From Baffinella frigidus (lineage: Eukaryota; Cryptophyceae; Cryptomonadales; Baffinellaceae), in assembly GCA_026770585.1 (NCBI GenBank), contig MU646618.1:361303-385556 (forward strand): a stretch of DNA of 24,254 bases. Direction: 5' to 3'. Every line of letters starts with the position of its first letter. Positions within the stretch are counted from its first letter, which is position 1. The notes under the pieces are model-generated. The model had not been told where the DNA came from. It ran no database searches and worked only from the letters and a program-made list of their open reading frames with translations. The position numbers and the translations under genes are program-made. Positions 6,764 to 15,551 of the stretch are shown piece after piece.

Positions 6764-9700
6764 TCACCGGCGCTTGGCCACGGTGATGACAGCAACCCCC
6801 GCAGCCCCGACGGCGATGACCAGCGCCGGGCCCCAGAACGCCCAACCGGACGCCGCGCTGCCTGAGCGCGCCGTTGCTGTCGGGACGAAGTCTGGCGAGA
6901 GGACGGGGAGGAGCTGCATGAGGCGCGCCTCGCTCTCGGACACCAGGCGCTCCTTTTGCGATGCTTCCAGAAACGCGGCGCTGATCCCGTCTCGTAGGAG
7001 CACTGCCACCCGCGCCAGGTCACAAGTCAGAAGTTTGAACGTTTTTTTATTTTACTACACGGTCTAGAAGTAAAGTTGATTCTACCGGAGAAACACGCCA
7101 AAAGTGTTGGGAATTGGAGCTGGTTGCCGCCGGAGTTTTGAAAATCTGTACCACGATAAGCCATCTAAACACTTTTAGCGCGAACGAGTGTGTGTGAAAA
7201 TCCCACTTCTGCCCTGGCGCGGATTGCAGACGGGACCAGGGCAGGGATTCAGCTCCAATTTCATACGAAAAACACTTACAATTTACACTGGATTCAATGA
7301 AACGTACTACTCAGAACGATCTTTACTAGTAATATTAAAGCAAACGTGCAGTAATTTTGATTGAAATCCAGTTGATAAATTATCAGTGTTTGCGTATGGA
7401 ATTCTCGCACACGCAACCCGAGTGGGGACCCATCTCCAACTCGCGCGCAACCACGTGCACGGGTTGCGTCGTGGCCGGTGCGCCTCCCGGGATGGCAAGC
7501 TGGTGGCGAGGAGCCTGAGAACAGGAAGGCGTGCGCCGCCAGGACGTATCCCTTAAGTCGCCAGTAGGCTCACACGCCCTGCCGTAGGGTCCTAGGACCT
7601 GCCTAGGACCTCTTGGGCGATGAATTGGACGGCATGGCCACTTGGGGGATACGAGGTGAATCTCATGGTGAGCTGAGTGTGACACTCTTCGGGGTGTGGA
7701 GGTGCATCAGAGAGGATCACCACGGGTTTCCGGGTTAGATTTGAGGGCTCCACGCCAGATTCTCGGAAGAGGTTGCCAAAGTCAATTTTCCCTCAAGATT
7801 TCCAAAAGTTGCAAACCCTATCCTGATAGGGTTCAAACAATTCAACCTCCACCTGCAATCTGGCGTGGTTAGGGTTTCGGTTTTCGGGTGTGGAGGTGCA
7901 TCGGGGCGCACCGGCGAGGTCGCGGGGAGTGAGCTTGAAGGTTGTTGCCACGAGGTACAGCTCGTTGGAAAGCGAGGTGTTGAGCAAGCCCGCTGCACCC
8001 CACGGCCGCGCCCCATGTCAGACGTTTGCGGCCGAGCCACGTCAGGCAGCGCGCATAAATTCTGGGGGTACGCGGGCGCGCACAATTCGGACACTCTACG
8101 ACCGCGGAGTGGATCTTACTAGATGTTACGAGACCTTAATAGTTCTGACTAGATACTGCTTAATTGTTCTGGACCTTTCTAGATCCTCTTCGATTGTTCT
8201 GCGGCCTCACACCGCTCGCCCGCGTGATTTTCTCAATGTTGTCGACTTTCGGGGTGGACCGTTATCGCAGCAGAGCACGGCGGGATGTTCGCGCGAGCGC
8301 AGCATGCCGAACACGTTGTTCGCAGCAGCCACTTTGTAGTACGACTCGTGACAGGTCACGCACACCTCCACCGGAATCCTGACCAACGCGGAACCAGCGT
8401 CTCAGGGCTCGAGAAGATACCCTGCATACTTTTCGCACCAGAGTTTCGAGCTGATTCCTGATCCGTAGAGTGATGCCAGGTCTTGCGTTTGCTTGCTCTA
8501 CATGTATCCTTTCAGGAGGATGGGTCGGTCTGGCACTGTTGAGTGAATTTCTGTCACGGGCGAGCTCGTGTCCAGGAGCGTGTGTTTCCACAGGCATACA
8601 GTAGTGCCCTGTGAGGACCGTCGGTGGAGATGTGTGCGCTCATCCCAATCAGACCGACGCCAGGCGCTCTCACGACCATCAAACGCGCAACACTCTGGAA
8701 TCAAGCGATCCTGAGCGCGAGCAGCTCTCGTCCTCAGCCTCCGTGCCCTCACCAAGTCCGTTGGGCCCGCCTCGGAGCGAGTCTCGCTGTAAAGATCCGG
8801 AATCAGGCGGCATACCTGGACGCGAGCAGACGGTCCCGGATGACATCACTCAAACCGACATTAGTGAAGGCATGGTAAATTTAATTAGGTCTCCTAATTA
8901 AATGAAAACGCCAACAAGCCGCACTCACGATCATCAAACGCTCAACAATCTAAGGGGGGATGGACAAAAAATGGGGTAGTGAAGTCTACGGGATTGCCTA
9001 GGACCTCCCACTGTAGGCCAAAATCCCAGGACTTTTTGGTCATAGGAGCCCTACGGCCTACGGTAGGCAATACCGTAGGCCTAACTACCCCATGTTTAGT
9101 CCGTTCGCCTATGAAACCCGGAATCAGACGGCACACCTGGACGCGAGCAGACGGTCCCGGATGGCATCACTCATGTACACTGCGTGTCCCACTCTGCGCC
9201 CGGAACACACCCGTCAACACACGCCAGAGCCTTGGCGACGGTGTCGCCAAAAGTCAATTCCTCGTGAGGGCAGTCGTTTTCAAAAGTCAACACCCCCATC
9301 AGATGTGTTTTTGAAAAATCAACACCCACCTCCAGGGTGGCGGGCTTCAAACACACGCAGGCGTGCTCAGCAGCAGGAGCATCCGCAACCACACGAGGCT
9401 ATCCATGCGAACAGATTCATAAGTTAATTATTGGATTATTGCCCAGGAAACACGCCAAAAGTCTGCATTTGATCACGTTTCCGTACGGACATCCGTACAT
9501 AAACGTGATCATTTCCCCACAAATTTTAAAATGTTCTTTTATTCTGTTCGCATGGATAGCCTCGCGCTTTTTCCCGAGGCAGCTGGCATACACGCGCCGC
9601 ACCAAGAACATGCCGCTAGGCCGCTGGGGCAGCACGGCGAACTCGGGAGGTACCGCTCAGGGGCGAAATCCAGGATAGCATTTTGCTCCTCCTCCCAGCC

Positions 9701-12663
9701 GCGGTTTTCTGCGAAGTGGAGCGACACCTGGACCAGTGCGGTGCCACGCTCGACGTCACACTCGCGCATTACGCAGCTGAGAAGAGTGCCACATTCTTCT
9801 CACTCGGGTTCGACACGCTGGCTCGGATGATGTTAAAGATAGGACTAAGGGGATGCCTTCAGGCCTGCCACGGCAGGCCTGATGTTGGAGATATGTGTGG
9901 GGGGGGTGCCGTGAGGTCTGCCACGCCCGGGGGGGGGAGGTTGCCTTGAGGCCAGCGGCGCGCGCCTTGGCGAAGAGAGGCTCGAGCTTCGCCCACTCGC
10001 CGCGCAGAGGGTGCCCCCCCATCTCGACCCCGACCACCATCCCGCGCCCCCCTGCCGCACTCTGCTCGCCCAGTGCGCCCATCCCGCGCGTCAGACGGCG
10101 TCGTGTCGGACTCTCCCAGGTTGTGAATCGCCAACCGCCAGGTTGAGAGCCCCTCCACCACTTAGCAGAAGTCGAGTTCCTTTTTCCTCGGGAAAACGCG
10201 TTTGCCCGAGGAAAAAGGAAAACGCGCGCGGTAGTCGTGCCGGACTCTCCTCGGGTACACGCGCGCGGGACATTGGCGCGGAAAGCACGCCACGGACCAC
10301 ACGAGGCTATCCATGCGAACAGAATAAAAGAGCATTTTAAAATTTGTGGGGAAATGATCACGTTTCCGTGCGGATGTCCGTACGGACACGTGATCGAATG
10401 CTGACTTTTGGCGTGTTTCCTGGGCAATAATCCAATAATTAACTGATGAATCTGTTCGCATGGATAGCCTCTTGTGGGAAAGGAGCGGACCGCTGGGAGG
10501 CCATCGTCAGGACCGTGGTCCATGCCTGCGAGGCAGTGTCACGTGGAGCGTACCCGAGAGCAAACGGTAGGAAAGGGTCCACGCAGGGCCCTTCGGGGGG
10601 GTATTCCAGGGTCGCCCTTTGAGCCATTGGGTCGCCCCTTGGAGCCGTTTTCATCCCAAAATTGACTTTTGAATACCGCTTCCCTTCAAAAAATGACTTT
10701 GGAATACCCCCCCCCTCCAGCCCTGCGTGGAGAGGTGGCGACCTGTGCAGTGAACGCCTCGATCGGAACCTTTCACCAACCCCCACGGCTTGGGCGAATC
10801 GACGATTTTCGATTTCCCCATTTCAAGGGGAATTGGAGCCGTTGGGGTCGGATTCCAACTTCAACCCCTTGAAATCCCGAATCGGAAATCATCGATTTGC
10901 CCAAGCCGTGAGGGTTGGTGGTAAGGGGGCGACCTTTATCCGGGGAAATCTATTTTTCTTTCATTTGGTGGCAATCAAAATTACTACACAGATTCTTTTA
11001 TATTACCAATAAGAACGAATTGTGTAGTAATTTTCGTTGCCATCAATTGAAAGAATAATAGGTTTCCCCGGATAAACCTGTGCAGTGCACGCCTCGATGG
11101 CGATCTCAATGTTCTCTGCAGCCTCCTCGACGGACTGCCCGCGATCCACGCTCACCAGCAACCTGCTCAGCGTTGCGTTACCACTTTCACCAGTTTCATT
11201 GTTATCAGTCCCCGTCATGGTTGCGTTATCACTTTTATCGGTTGATCAGTATCACCAGTCCCCAGCTGATAGAGCGTTTGCGGTAATTGTTGTCCGTTTT
11301 GGACTTACGATTTTCCGATTTTCCGGTTTTCATTTGCCCCCCCCCCCGATTCATTTGTACCAGAGAAGTGTCCATTTAAAACATTCAACGACCTTTACAA
11401 CATTTTAAAAAACTGTAAAACCGGAAAACCGTACGTCCAAAACGGACAACAATTACCGCAAACGCTCTACGTCCAGCTATCAGTTTTGGGCTGATGATAC
11501 TTTTCAGTTTTGGGCTGATGATATCCCCTAAGTGGCCAGTAGGCTCATACGCCCTACCGTAGGACCCTAGGACCTGCTTAGGATCTCTTGGCCATCAAAT
11601 TTGACGGCCTGGTCACTTAAGGGATATCAAGCAGGGCGTACCTGATGAGTAGCCCCGGGCTCGCTCATAAGAAACGCCCCCCCCCCCNNNNNNNNNNCCC
11701 CCCCCCCCCCCAGGACCACCATAGGGCCCTAGGTACCCTTGTACCTGATGACTAGCCCCGCCTTGCCCTGCGCGACGCCGAGAGCCGCCACCAGCTCCGC
11801 CAAAGTGATAGGACGCACGCAGTTTCGGGGTGATGTGCTATCAGGCAAGAGGCGAGAGGCACCTGATGACTAGGCCCGCCTTGCCCTGCGCGACGCCGAG
11901 AGCAGCGACCAGCTCCGCCAGGAACGTGCGCTTGTCGGGCAGCCGCTTCAGCCCTGTCCGCACCTGCGCGCCCCCTTCCTTTTAGCGGGGGGAGGGGGCG
12001 CGCAGGTGGCCCTTTTAGCGCCCTTTAGCGGCCCTTTTAGCGACCCGCGCCCCCTCCCCCCTTTTAGCGCCCTTTTAGCGGCCCTTTTAGCGCCCTTTTA
12101 GCGCCCCCCCACTTTAGACGTGGTGGTGGTCAATCAAAAGTCAACTCACGGGCAAGTTCCAAGATGATCCTGGAAGTTGGCAGAAGTTGACGTTGCGGTA
12201 GGGGGAGTTGACTTTTGCGATTGCCTCCTCTCAGGTCTAGCGTAGCGCCCCCTCCCTTCTTTCACCGTGCGTCAACCTGGGGGCGTGGCGCTCTGGGGGC
12301 AGTTGCGATGTGGATGGGGGTATGGCCTCTCTCGCACCTACACCACGCATGGATTCGTTGCCACGGCCAGTCGCTGTTCGCTGGCAGACACAGAGTCCAT
12401 CAAGCCAAACGGAACGCAACGTCCCCACACCGCGCCCCCCTCCCCCCTTTTAGCGCCCCCTCCTTCATCTCTACGCGCGTCAACCTGGGGGCGTGGCACT
12501 CTGGGGGTATCTGCGCTCTGGGGGCGTTGCGATGTGGATGGGGGCATGGTCGCGGCGCAGCAGCCTGCCATGATCGCGTGCACCCGCGTCCTTGTGCGTT
12601 CCAACATGGACACGGTTAGTACTTCACGGCTGGGCTGTCCTCTCTCGCTCTCTCTCCCGCCAC

Positions 12664-12699
<36 letters not shown>

Positions 12700-15104
12700 C
12701 CCCCCCCCCCCCCTCTCTCGGAATCGTCGACTGAACACAGGACCGCGGGGCCGGCGCAGAAAAGGGGCGAATCGGGGTGCGCCCGCACAAGGGGAGAATC
12801 AAGGCAGTCAAACGGACCAGGAGCTGAAAAGGGGGCGATTCGGGGTGCACGAGCACACGGGACGAATCGAGCATGCTGTGGGTAGTGTGGGTAGGATGGG
12901 AACACCGAATCCGACTCAGGGAGGGGACACATGCGCACGCACCTCCCAGTACGGGGGAGAAAAGGGGGAGAATCGGGCAGCACGCTTATCCGGGGAAAAC
13001 TATTTTTCTTTCATTTGATGGCAAGGAAAATTACTACACAATTCGTTCTTATTAGCAATATTAAAGCATTTGTGTAGTAATTTTCGCTGCCATCAAATGA
13101 AAAAAAAATAGGTCTCCCCGGATAAACGCGGATGCACCTCCCAGTACACGCAGCCATCCCGGGCGTAGAACTCCGCAGCTTCTGCAACGATCCGCCTGTA
13201 CCAACCAGCCTCTGGAGGTCAGCCGCCTCTCACGGGAATCAACCTCGGTTAGACGCCAGGTTCTGTGGGTATCTAGGCGCTAAGGGCTTCTAAGGACGCA
13301 TAAGGTTATGAGGACGTCGGCGTAGATTCACTTAGGCCTCCAAAGTACATTCACTTAGGCAGGGAATGTGGGGGCGCTCTCGGGAGGAACGACAGGGTCG
13401 GGCGATGTGCTTGCCAGCGGGAAGGGGTGGAGTTGCAAGCGGGCAGGGTTGGGAGATACTTGAAGACAGAGAGATCGGAGGCAGTGAGCTTCTGGATGGT
13501 CTTGAAGGCCTCGACGGTCTTGGCCCACGTGGTCTCTGCACACTCTGTCTTAGCCCACTCATCCAGCGCGAACCGCGTGTCCCCCTGCCAGCCACACCCG
13601 TGCACCAACCCGTCAATCCCCACGCCAAAATCCGGGTGGTGGAGGAGTGCGTCGGCGGGGAACACTCTCAGTCGGGATACACGGCAGCGAAGACGTGGTT
13701 GGAGGTGCGGCGGGTGATGTGAGCAGCGCGCAGGGGGGGGGGTGAGGTCGCCTTCCGCACCTTGAGGTCGCCCCCCGCAGCGAGGTGCAGCTCTTCGAGC
13801 GTGGATGGCAGGATCGTTCCGCTCAGGTGCGCGTGCAATTCCACCTGGTGTGTGGATCAGGGTTTGGGGTTTGGGGTTTGGGGTTTTGGGTTTGGGGTTT
13901 GGGGTTTGGGGTTTGGGGTTTGGGTTTGAGGGTTTGGGGTTTGGGGTTTGGGTTTGAGGGTTTGGGGTTTGGGGTTTGGGGTTTGGGGTTTAGGGGTTAG
14001 GGTTTAGAGTTTGGGGTTTGGGGTTTATGGTTTATGGTTAAGGGTTTAGGGTTTATGGTTCAGAGTTTAACGTTAAGGGTGTCGGGTTTGAGTTTTAGGG
14101 TTTAGAGTTTAGGGTTTAGGGTTTTGGGTTTGGGGTTTAGGGTTTATGGTTTAGCGTTTACAGATTATGGTTTGGGGATGAGGGTTTGGAGTTGAGGGTT
14201 CATGGTTTAGGTTTGAGGGTTTGGGGTTTACTGTGAAGGGTTGAGGATTTAAGGTTTAGGGTTTAGGGTTCAGCGTTCAGGATTTAGGTTTTTGGGTTGG
14301 GAGATTAGGTTTTAGGGTTTAGGGTTTAGGGTTTAGGGTTTAGGTTGTCGGGGTAGGGCTTTGGGTTTAGGGTTCAGGTGTTTGGGTTTAGGGTTTAGGA
14401 TTCAGGGTTCAGGATTTAGGGTTTAGTGTTCAGGATTTAGGGTTTAGTGAAATCTTGTGGGTCGGAGTGCAATGAGAGCGCTCCACTCTCGAGAGCTGCC
14501 CTCGCACAGAGACATGGACCGTTGACACGCATGGCTGCAGGGTCTGGTTCCAACCCTCAAAACACGTGACAGGCACACGCATCGTCTGTCGCCATCCACA
14601 CATTCGAGTCGAACGCAGCAATGCACATTCGGAGATTCGGCAACCTTGGGAACAAGTTGGCAGAGCGCGCGGAGATCGTCATCTCCCAGCTGATCGACCA
14701 GCGGGCTATCCGCCTGCTCAACCTGCGACCACGTCACATCCTTTCAGCCCCCCCGCCCCCCCCCCCCGCAGGTTGCTCTTTTTCCCCGAGGGGAGAAATA
14801 GTGTGCCCAAGACTTGCTCACTAGTGTGCTCAGGACTTGCACTAATTTGTCGGCGTCGATGCTCTCCCCACCGATCCTGCCGGCGTCTCGAGACAAGCAC
14901 CTTGCGGCCGTCCCATGCCTCCAAGAGTGCCTTCAAGTCCCGGGGCTGATCGCTGGTGCGAGTCGCAGGCGCGTCCTCCTTCCTCCAATCGGTGCGCTTC
15001 GCCTTCCATGAGACCCGCTTCCCGTCGCCCGTCGAACTGCGTTCCGGCCGCGGACTCGTCAAGGGTGGGTGGGCCGTGTGTGGGAAGGCGGAACATAATA
15101 GCAT
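6764..15104 (-). CDS. ADAL/MAPDA-like adenosine (N6-methyl-AMP) deaminase with a C-terminal membrane tail
   Basis: Exons in transcript order: 15104-14901, 14722-14645, 13844-13761, 13584-13460, 13195-13138, 11963-11863, 11162-11078, 10061-9945, 9727-about 9655, 9365-9330, 8497-8439 (weak), 8378-8260, 7992-7912, 7002-6764; about 485 residues. Family signatures appear in order: CQLVPK-VELHAHLSGT (metal HxH), TVEAFKTIQKLT, DGCVYWE, RLLVSVDRGQSVEEAAENIE, VVGVEMGG, ARAAGLK-VSLHFAE (catalytic HxxE), ILDFAPER, HACVCL, IPVEVCVT, HPAVLCCDN, LNTSLSNELYLVATTF, DGISAAFL. This family deaminates (N6-methyl-)AMP or adenosine in purine salvage. Oddities: the usual TDD reads CDN, so the second Asp is Asn; the I-G before HAC is not found, and exons 9 and 10 do not join in phase, with element D1 between them; the C-terminus adds a hydrophobic helix (WAFWGPALVIAVGAAGVAV) and ITVAKRR. 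Exon 1 and its ATG at 15104 are tentative. Intron 8 appears to be GC-AG. Confidence 0.82.
7101..7276. mobile_element. Inverted-repeat element J
   Basis: aaagtgttgggaattggagc at the left faces gctccaatttcatacgaaaa plus acactt at the right. An inner palindrome pairs ctgccctggc with ccagggcag (7209-7243). It lies in the last deaminase intron. Single copy here, so the limits are approximate. Confidence 0.5.
7546..7651. mobile_element. Element H1
   Basis: tatcccttaagtcgccagta at the left and ggccacttgggggata at the right are inverted ends around a ccgtagggtcctaggacc core. A second copy (H2) is at 11519-11630. It lies in the last deaminase intron. Confidence 0.75.
8668..9175. repeat. Tandem duplication interrupted by element A2
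   Basis: Blocks at 8668-8697 (ctcacgaccatcaaacgc) and 8798-8855 (ggaatcaggcggcatacctg) recur in the same order at 8922-8950 and 9117-9175, and A2 lies between the second pair. The duplication is therefore older than A2. It falls in deaminase intron 10 or 11 with no supported exon. Confidence 0.65.
8955..9108. mobile_element. Foldback element A2
   Basis: ggacaaaaaatggggtagt at the left faces the complement of ggactaaacatggggtagtt at the right. The core is rich in cctacggtaggc palindromes, like A1 near the telomere. Confidence 0.75.
9391..9566. mobile_element. Foldback element D1
   Basis: Ends acacgaggctatccatgcga and its complement. The interior (ttattggattattgcccagg, aacacgccaaaagt, aaattttaaaatgtt) is shared, inverted, with D2. 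It lies 25 bp from the 3' splice site of deaminase exon 10, on the intron side. Confidence 0.88.
10299..10476. mobile_element. Foldback element D2
   Basis: About 90% identical by eye to the reverse complement of D1, with the centre ccgtgcggatgtccgtacgg. It lies in deaminase intron 7. Confidence 0.88.
10737..10768 (-). repeat. Uninterrupted duplicate of the deaminase exon-7 donor region (empty site for F1)
   Basis: On the - strand this reads atcgaggcgttcactgcaca followed by ggtcgccacc. The end of exon 7 at 11078-11100 has the same sequence with one change, broken at AGGT by element F1. It is thus a paralogous empty site about 0.3 kb from the filled one. Confidence 0.75.
10775..10922. mobile_element. 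Inverted-repeat element G
   Basis: caccaacccccacggcttgg at the left faces ccaagccgtgagggttggtg at the right. Complementarity continues inward over about 55 bp (gcgaatcgacgattttcgat against atcggaaatcatcgatttgc). It lies in deaminase intron 7 between F1 and its empty site. Confidence 0.8.
10935..11077. mobile_element. Element F1 with 4-bp target duplication ACCT
   Basis: The ends ttatccggggaaa and tttccccggataa are inverted. Long subterminal arms (tttctttcatttggtggcaa, attactacacag) also pair. Direct ACCT flanks both ends; on the deaminase strand this is AGGT, and the upstream AGGT is the AG|GT donor of exon 7. About 140 bp, non-coding; sister of F2. Confidence 0.9.
11271..11470. mobile_element. 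Element E2, complete
   Basis: agagcgtttgcggtaattgt at the left and its complement acaattaccgcaaacgctct at the right, with the pairing running inward about 40 bp. The interior holds a poly-C run and the cagagaagtgtccattta block shared with E1. It lies in deaminase intron 6. Confidence 0.9.
11519..11630. mobile_element. Element H2
   Basis: gatatcccctaagtggccag at the left faces the complement of gatatcccttaagtgaccag at the right. The core ctaccgtaggaccctaggac is shared with H1. It lies in deaminase intron 6. Confidence 0.8.
11638..11738. mobile_element. Damaged element B5 containing the assembly gap
   Basis: Only ctcgctcataagaaacg and poly-C remain of the left arm. Ten Ns (11688-11697) interrupt the poly-C; the ccatagggccctagg core and a short tacccttgta end follow. 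Near-identical 20-bp direct sequences flank it (gtacctgatgagtagccccg and gtacctgatgactagccccg), which are parts of the duplicated deaminase exon described at 11738-11815. Confidence 0.7.
11738..11815 (-). pseudogene. Duplicated 3' part of deaminase exon 6
   Basis: On the - strand it encodes LAELVAALGVAQGKAGLVI followed by an AG|GT donor, the same as the last two thirds of the true exon at 11963-11863. It lacks the first third and a 3' splice site. A third, shorter remnant is cut by element B5 near 11640-11660. Confidence 0.7.
11985..12115. repeat. CCCTTTTAGCG repeat
   Basis: The 11-base word cccttttagcg, or a shortened form, occurs about nine times; an isolated copy lies at 12437-12450. It is in deaminase intron 5. 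Confidence 0.75.
12239..12549. repeat. Direct duplication of about 88 bp
   Basis: 12239-12327 and 12458-12549 share tagcgccccctcc, gtcaacctgggggcgtggc, ctctgggggca and gttgcgatgtggatgggggc. Both are in deaminase intron 5. Exon-like frames between and after them (12344-12424, 12553-12610) are open on both strands and unassigned. Confidence 0.75.
12640..12716. repeat. CT microsatellite and poly-C run
   Basis: tctctctc tracts grade into about 15 consecutive C. On the deaminase strand this is a GA/G-rich tract in intron 5. Confidence 0.85.
12982..13130. mobile_element. Element F2 with 4-bp target duplication ACGC
   Basis: The ends ttatccggggaaaa and ctccccggataa are inverted. The arms tttctttcatttgatggcaa and attactacacaattcgttct match F1. 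ACGC flanks both ends directly. It lies in deaminase intron 5, 11 bases past the exon-5 donor. Confidence 0.9.
13264..13359. mobile_element. Element C2
   Basis: gtgggtatctaggcgctaag, then ggacgcataaggttatgagg, then two copies of cattcacttaggc. Related to C1 (reverse complement) and to the arms of C3. It lies in deaminase intron 4. Confidence 0.65.
13860..14452 (+). repeat. Internal telomere-like array in deaminase intron 2
   Basis: About 590 bp of degenerate TTTGGGG, TTTAGGG and related heptamers, most regular at 13860-13990 (ggtttgg) and around 14310-14345 (tttaggg). The G-rich strand is +, the reverse of the terminal array. On the deaminase strand it is C-rich and ends about 16 bases before the 3' splice site of exon 3 (13845-13846). 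Confidence 0.9.
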
Positions 15105-15551
15105 GCACCGCCGGACAGAATCACACGCGCCACCTTCGTAAGGGCGATGCCCCGTACACCACGTTCACTCGAACATGGTGCCAGGGGGGCGATCGATGCC
15201 CCCTGTTCCCATGCGGCCCCAAAAGTATACATGCGTTTCCCCCCCTTCCTGTGCTGACTGGGGGCCGCACCTTGAGGGCCTTGCGGACATCGTTGCGCCT
15301 GGGATTTTGTCTGTGAAATATACGTATATTTGATCAAGAGTCACGATACCCCGGCACCGTATTTGGCTCCAAGGCCTACGGAAATGGGTCACCCCACACC
15401 CTCCATTTGATCCTTTTCGGAGGGTTGTTGATATACGAGGAAATATACGACGTCCGATTTTCGCGCCATCCTCGGCTCAGACATCGTTGGATCTAGGGTC
15501 GCTTGAGAGCGCGTGTTCCCAGTCGATCACAGTGCTCGTCCAGCAAGGGCG
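15105..15551. promoter_or_regulatory. Divergent promoter region between the deaminase and BIN4-like genes
   Basis: About 450 bp between the tentative deaminase ATG (15104, -) and the BIN4-like ATG (15552, +). I see no clear TATA box. The AT-richer stretch at 15300-15345 (tgaaatatacgtatatttga) and the partial repeat atatacgaggaaatatacga at 15430-15450 stand out from the GC-rich surroundings. Confidence 0.4.

Noticed and set aside
7437-7525. - strand exon-like segment (APRHQLAIPGG to VARELEM)
   Set aside because: It has plausible splice sites, but its phase does not fit exon 7992-7912, whereas that exon joins the last exon directly in phase and in family alignment.
166-10476. Target-site duplications for families A and D
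   Set aside because: The flanks of the copies share no consistent direct repeat, and the outer limits of the inverted ends are uncertain.
9756-10523. 255-codon - strand open frame taken as one protein
   Set aside because: It runs through deaminase exon 8 but also through element D2 and intron sequence; only 9945-10061 carries family motifs.
11688-11697. Run of N as a biological feature
   Set aside because: Exactly ten Ns inside poly-C is an assembly gap placeholder in element B5.
13585-13720. - strand frames FPADALLHHPDFGVGIDG and RTSNHVFAAVYPD
   Set aside because: Coding-like, but they lie between deaminase exons that join in phase without them, and they are out of frame with each other.
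14566-14824. + strand frame with NLGNKLAERAEIVISQLIDQ
   Set aside because: It looks coding, but it is antisense to the deaminase exon at 14722-14645, whose frame continues in phase into the metal-binding VELHAHLSGT exon.
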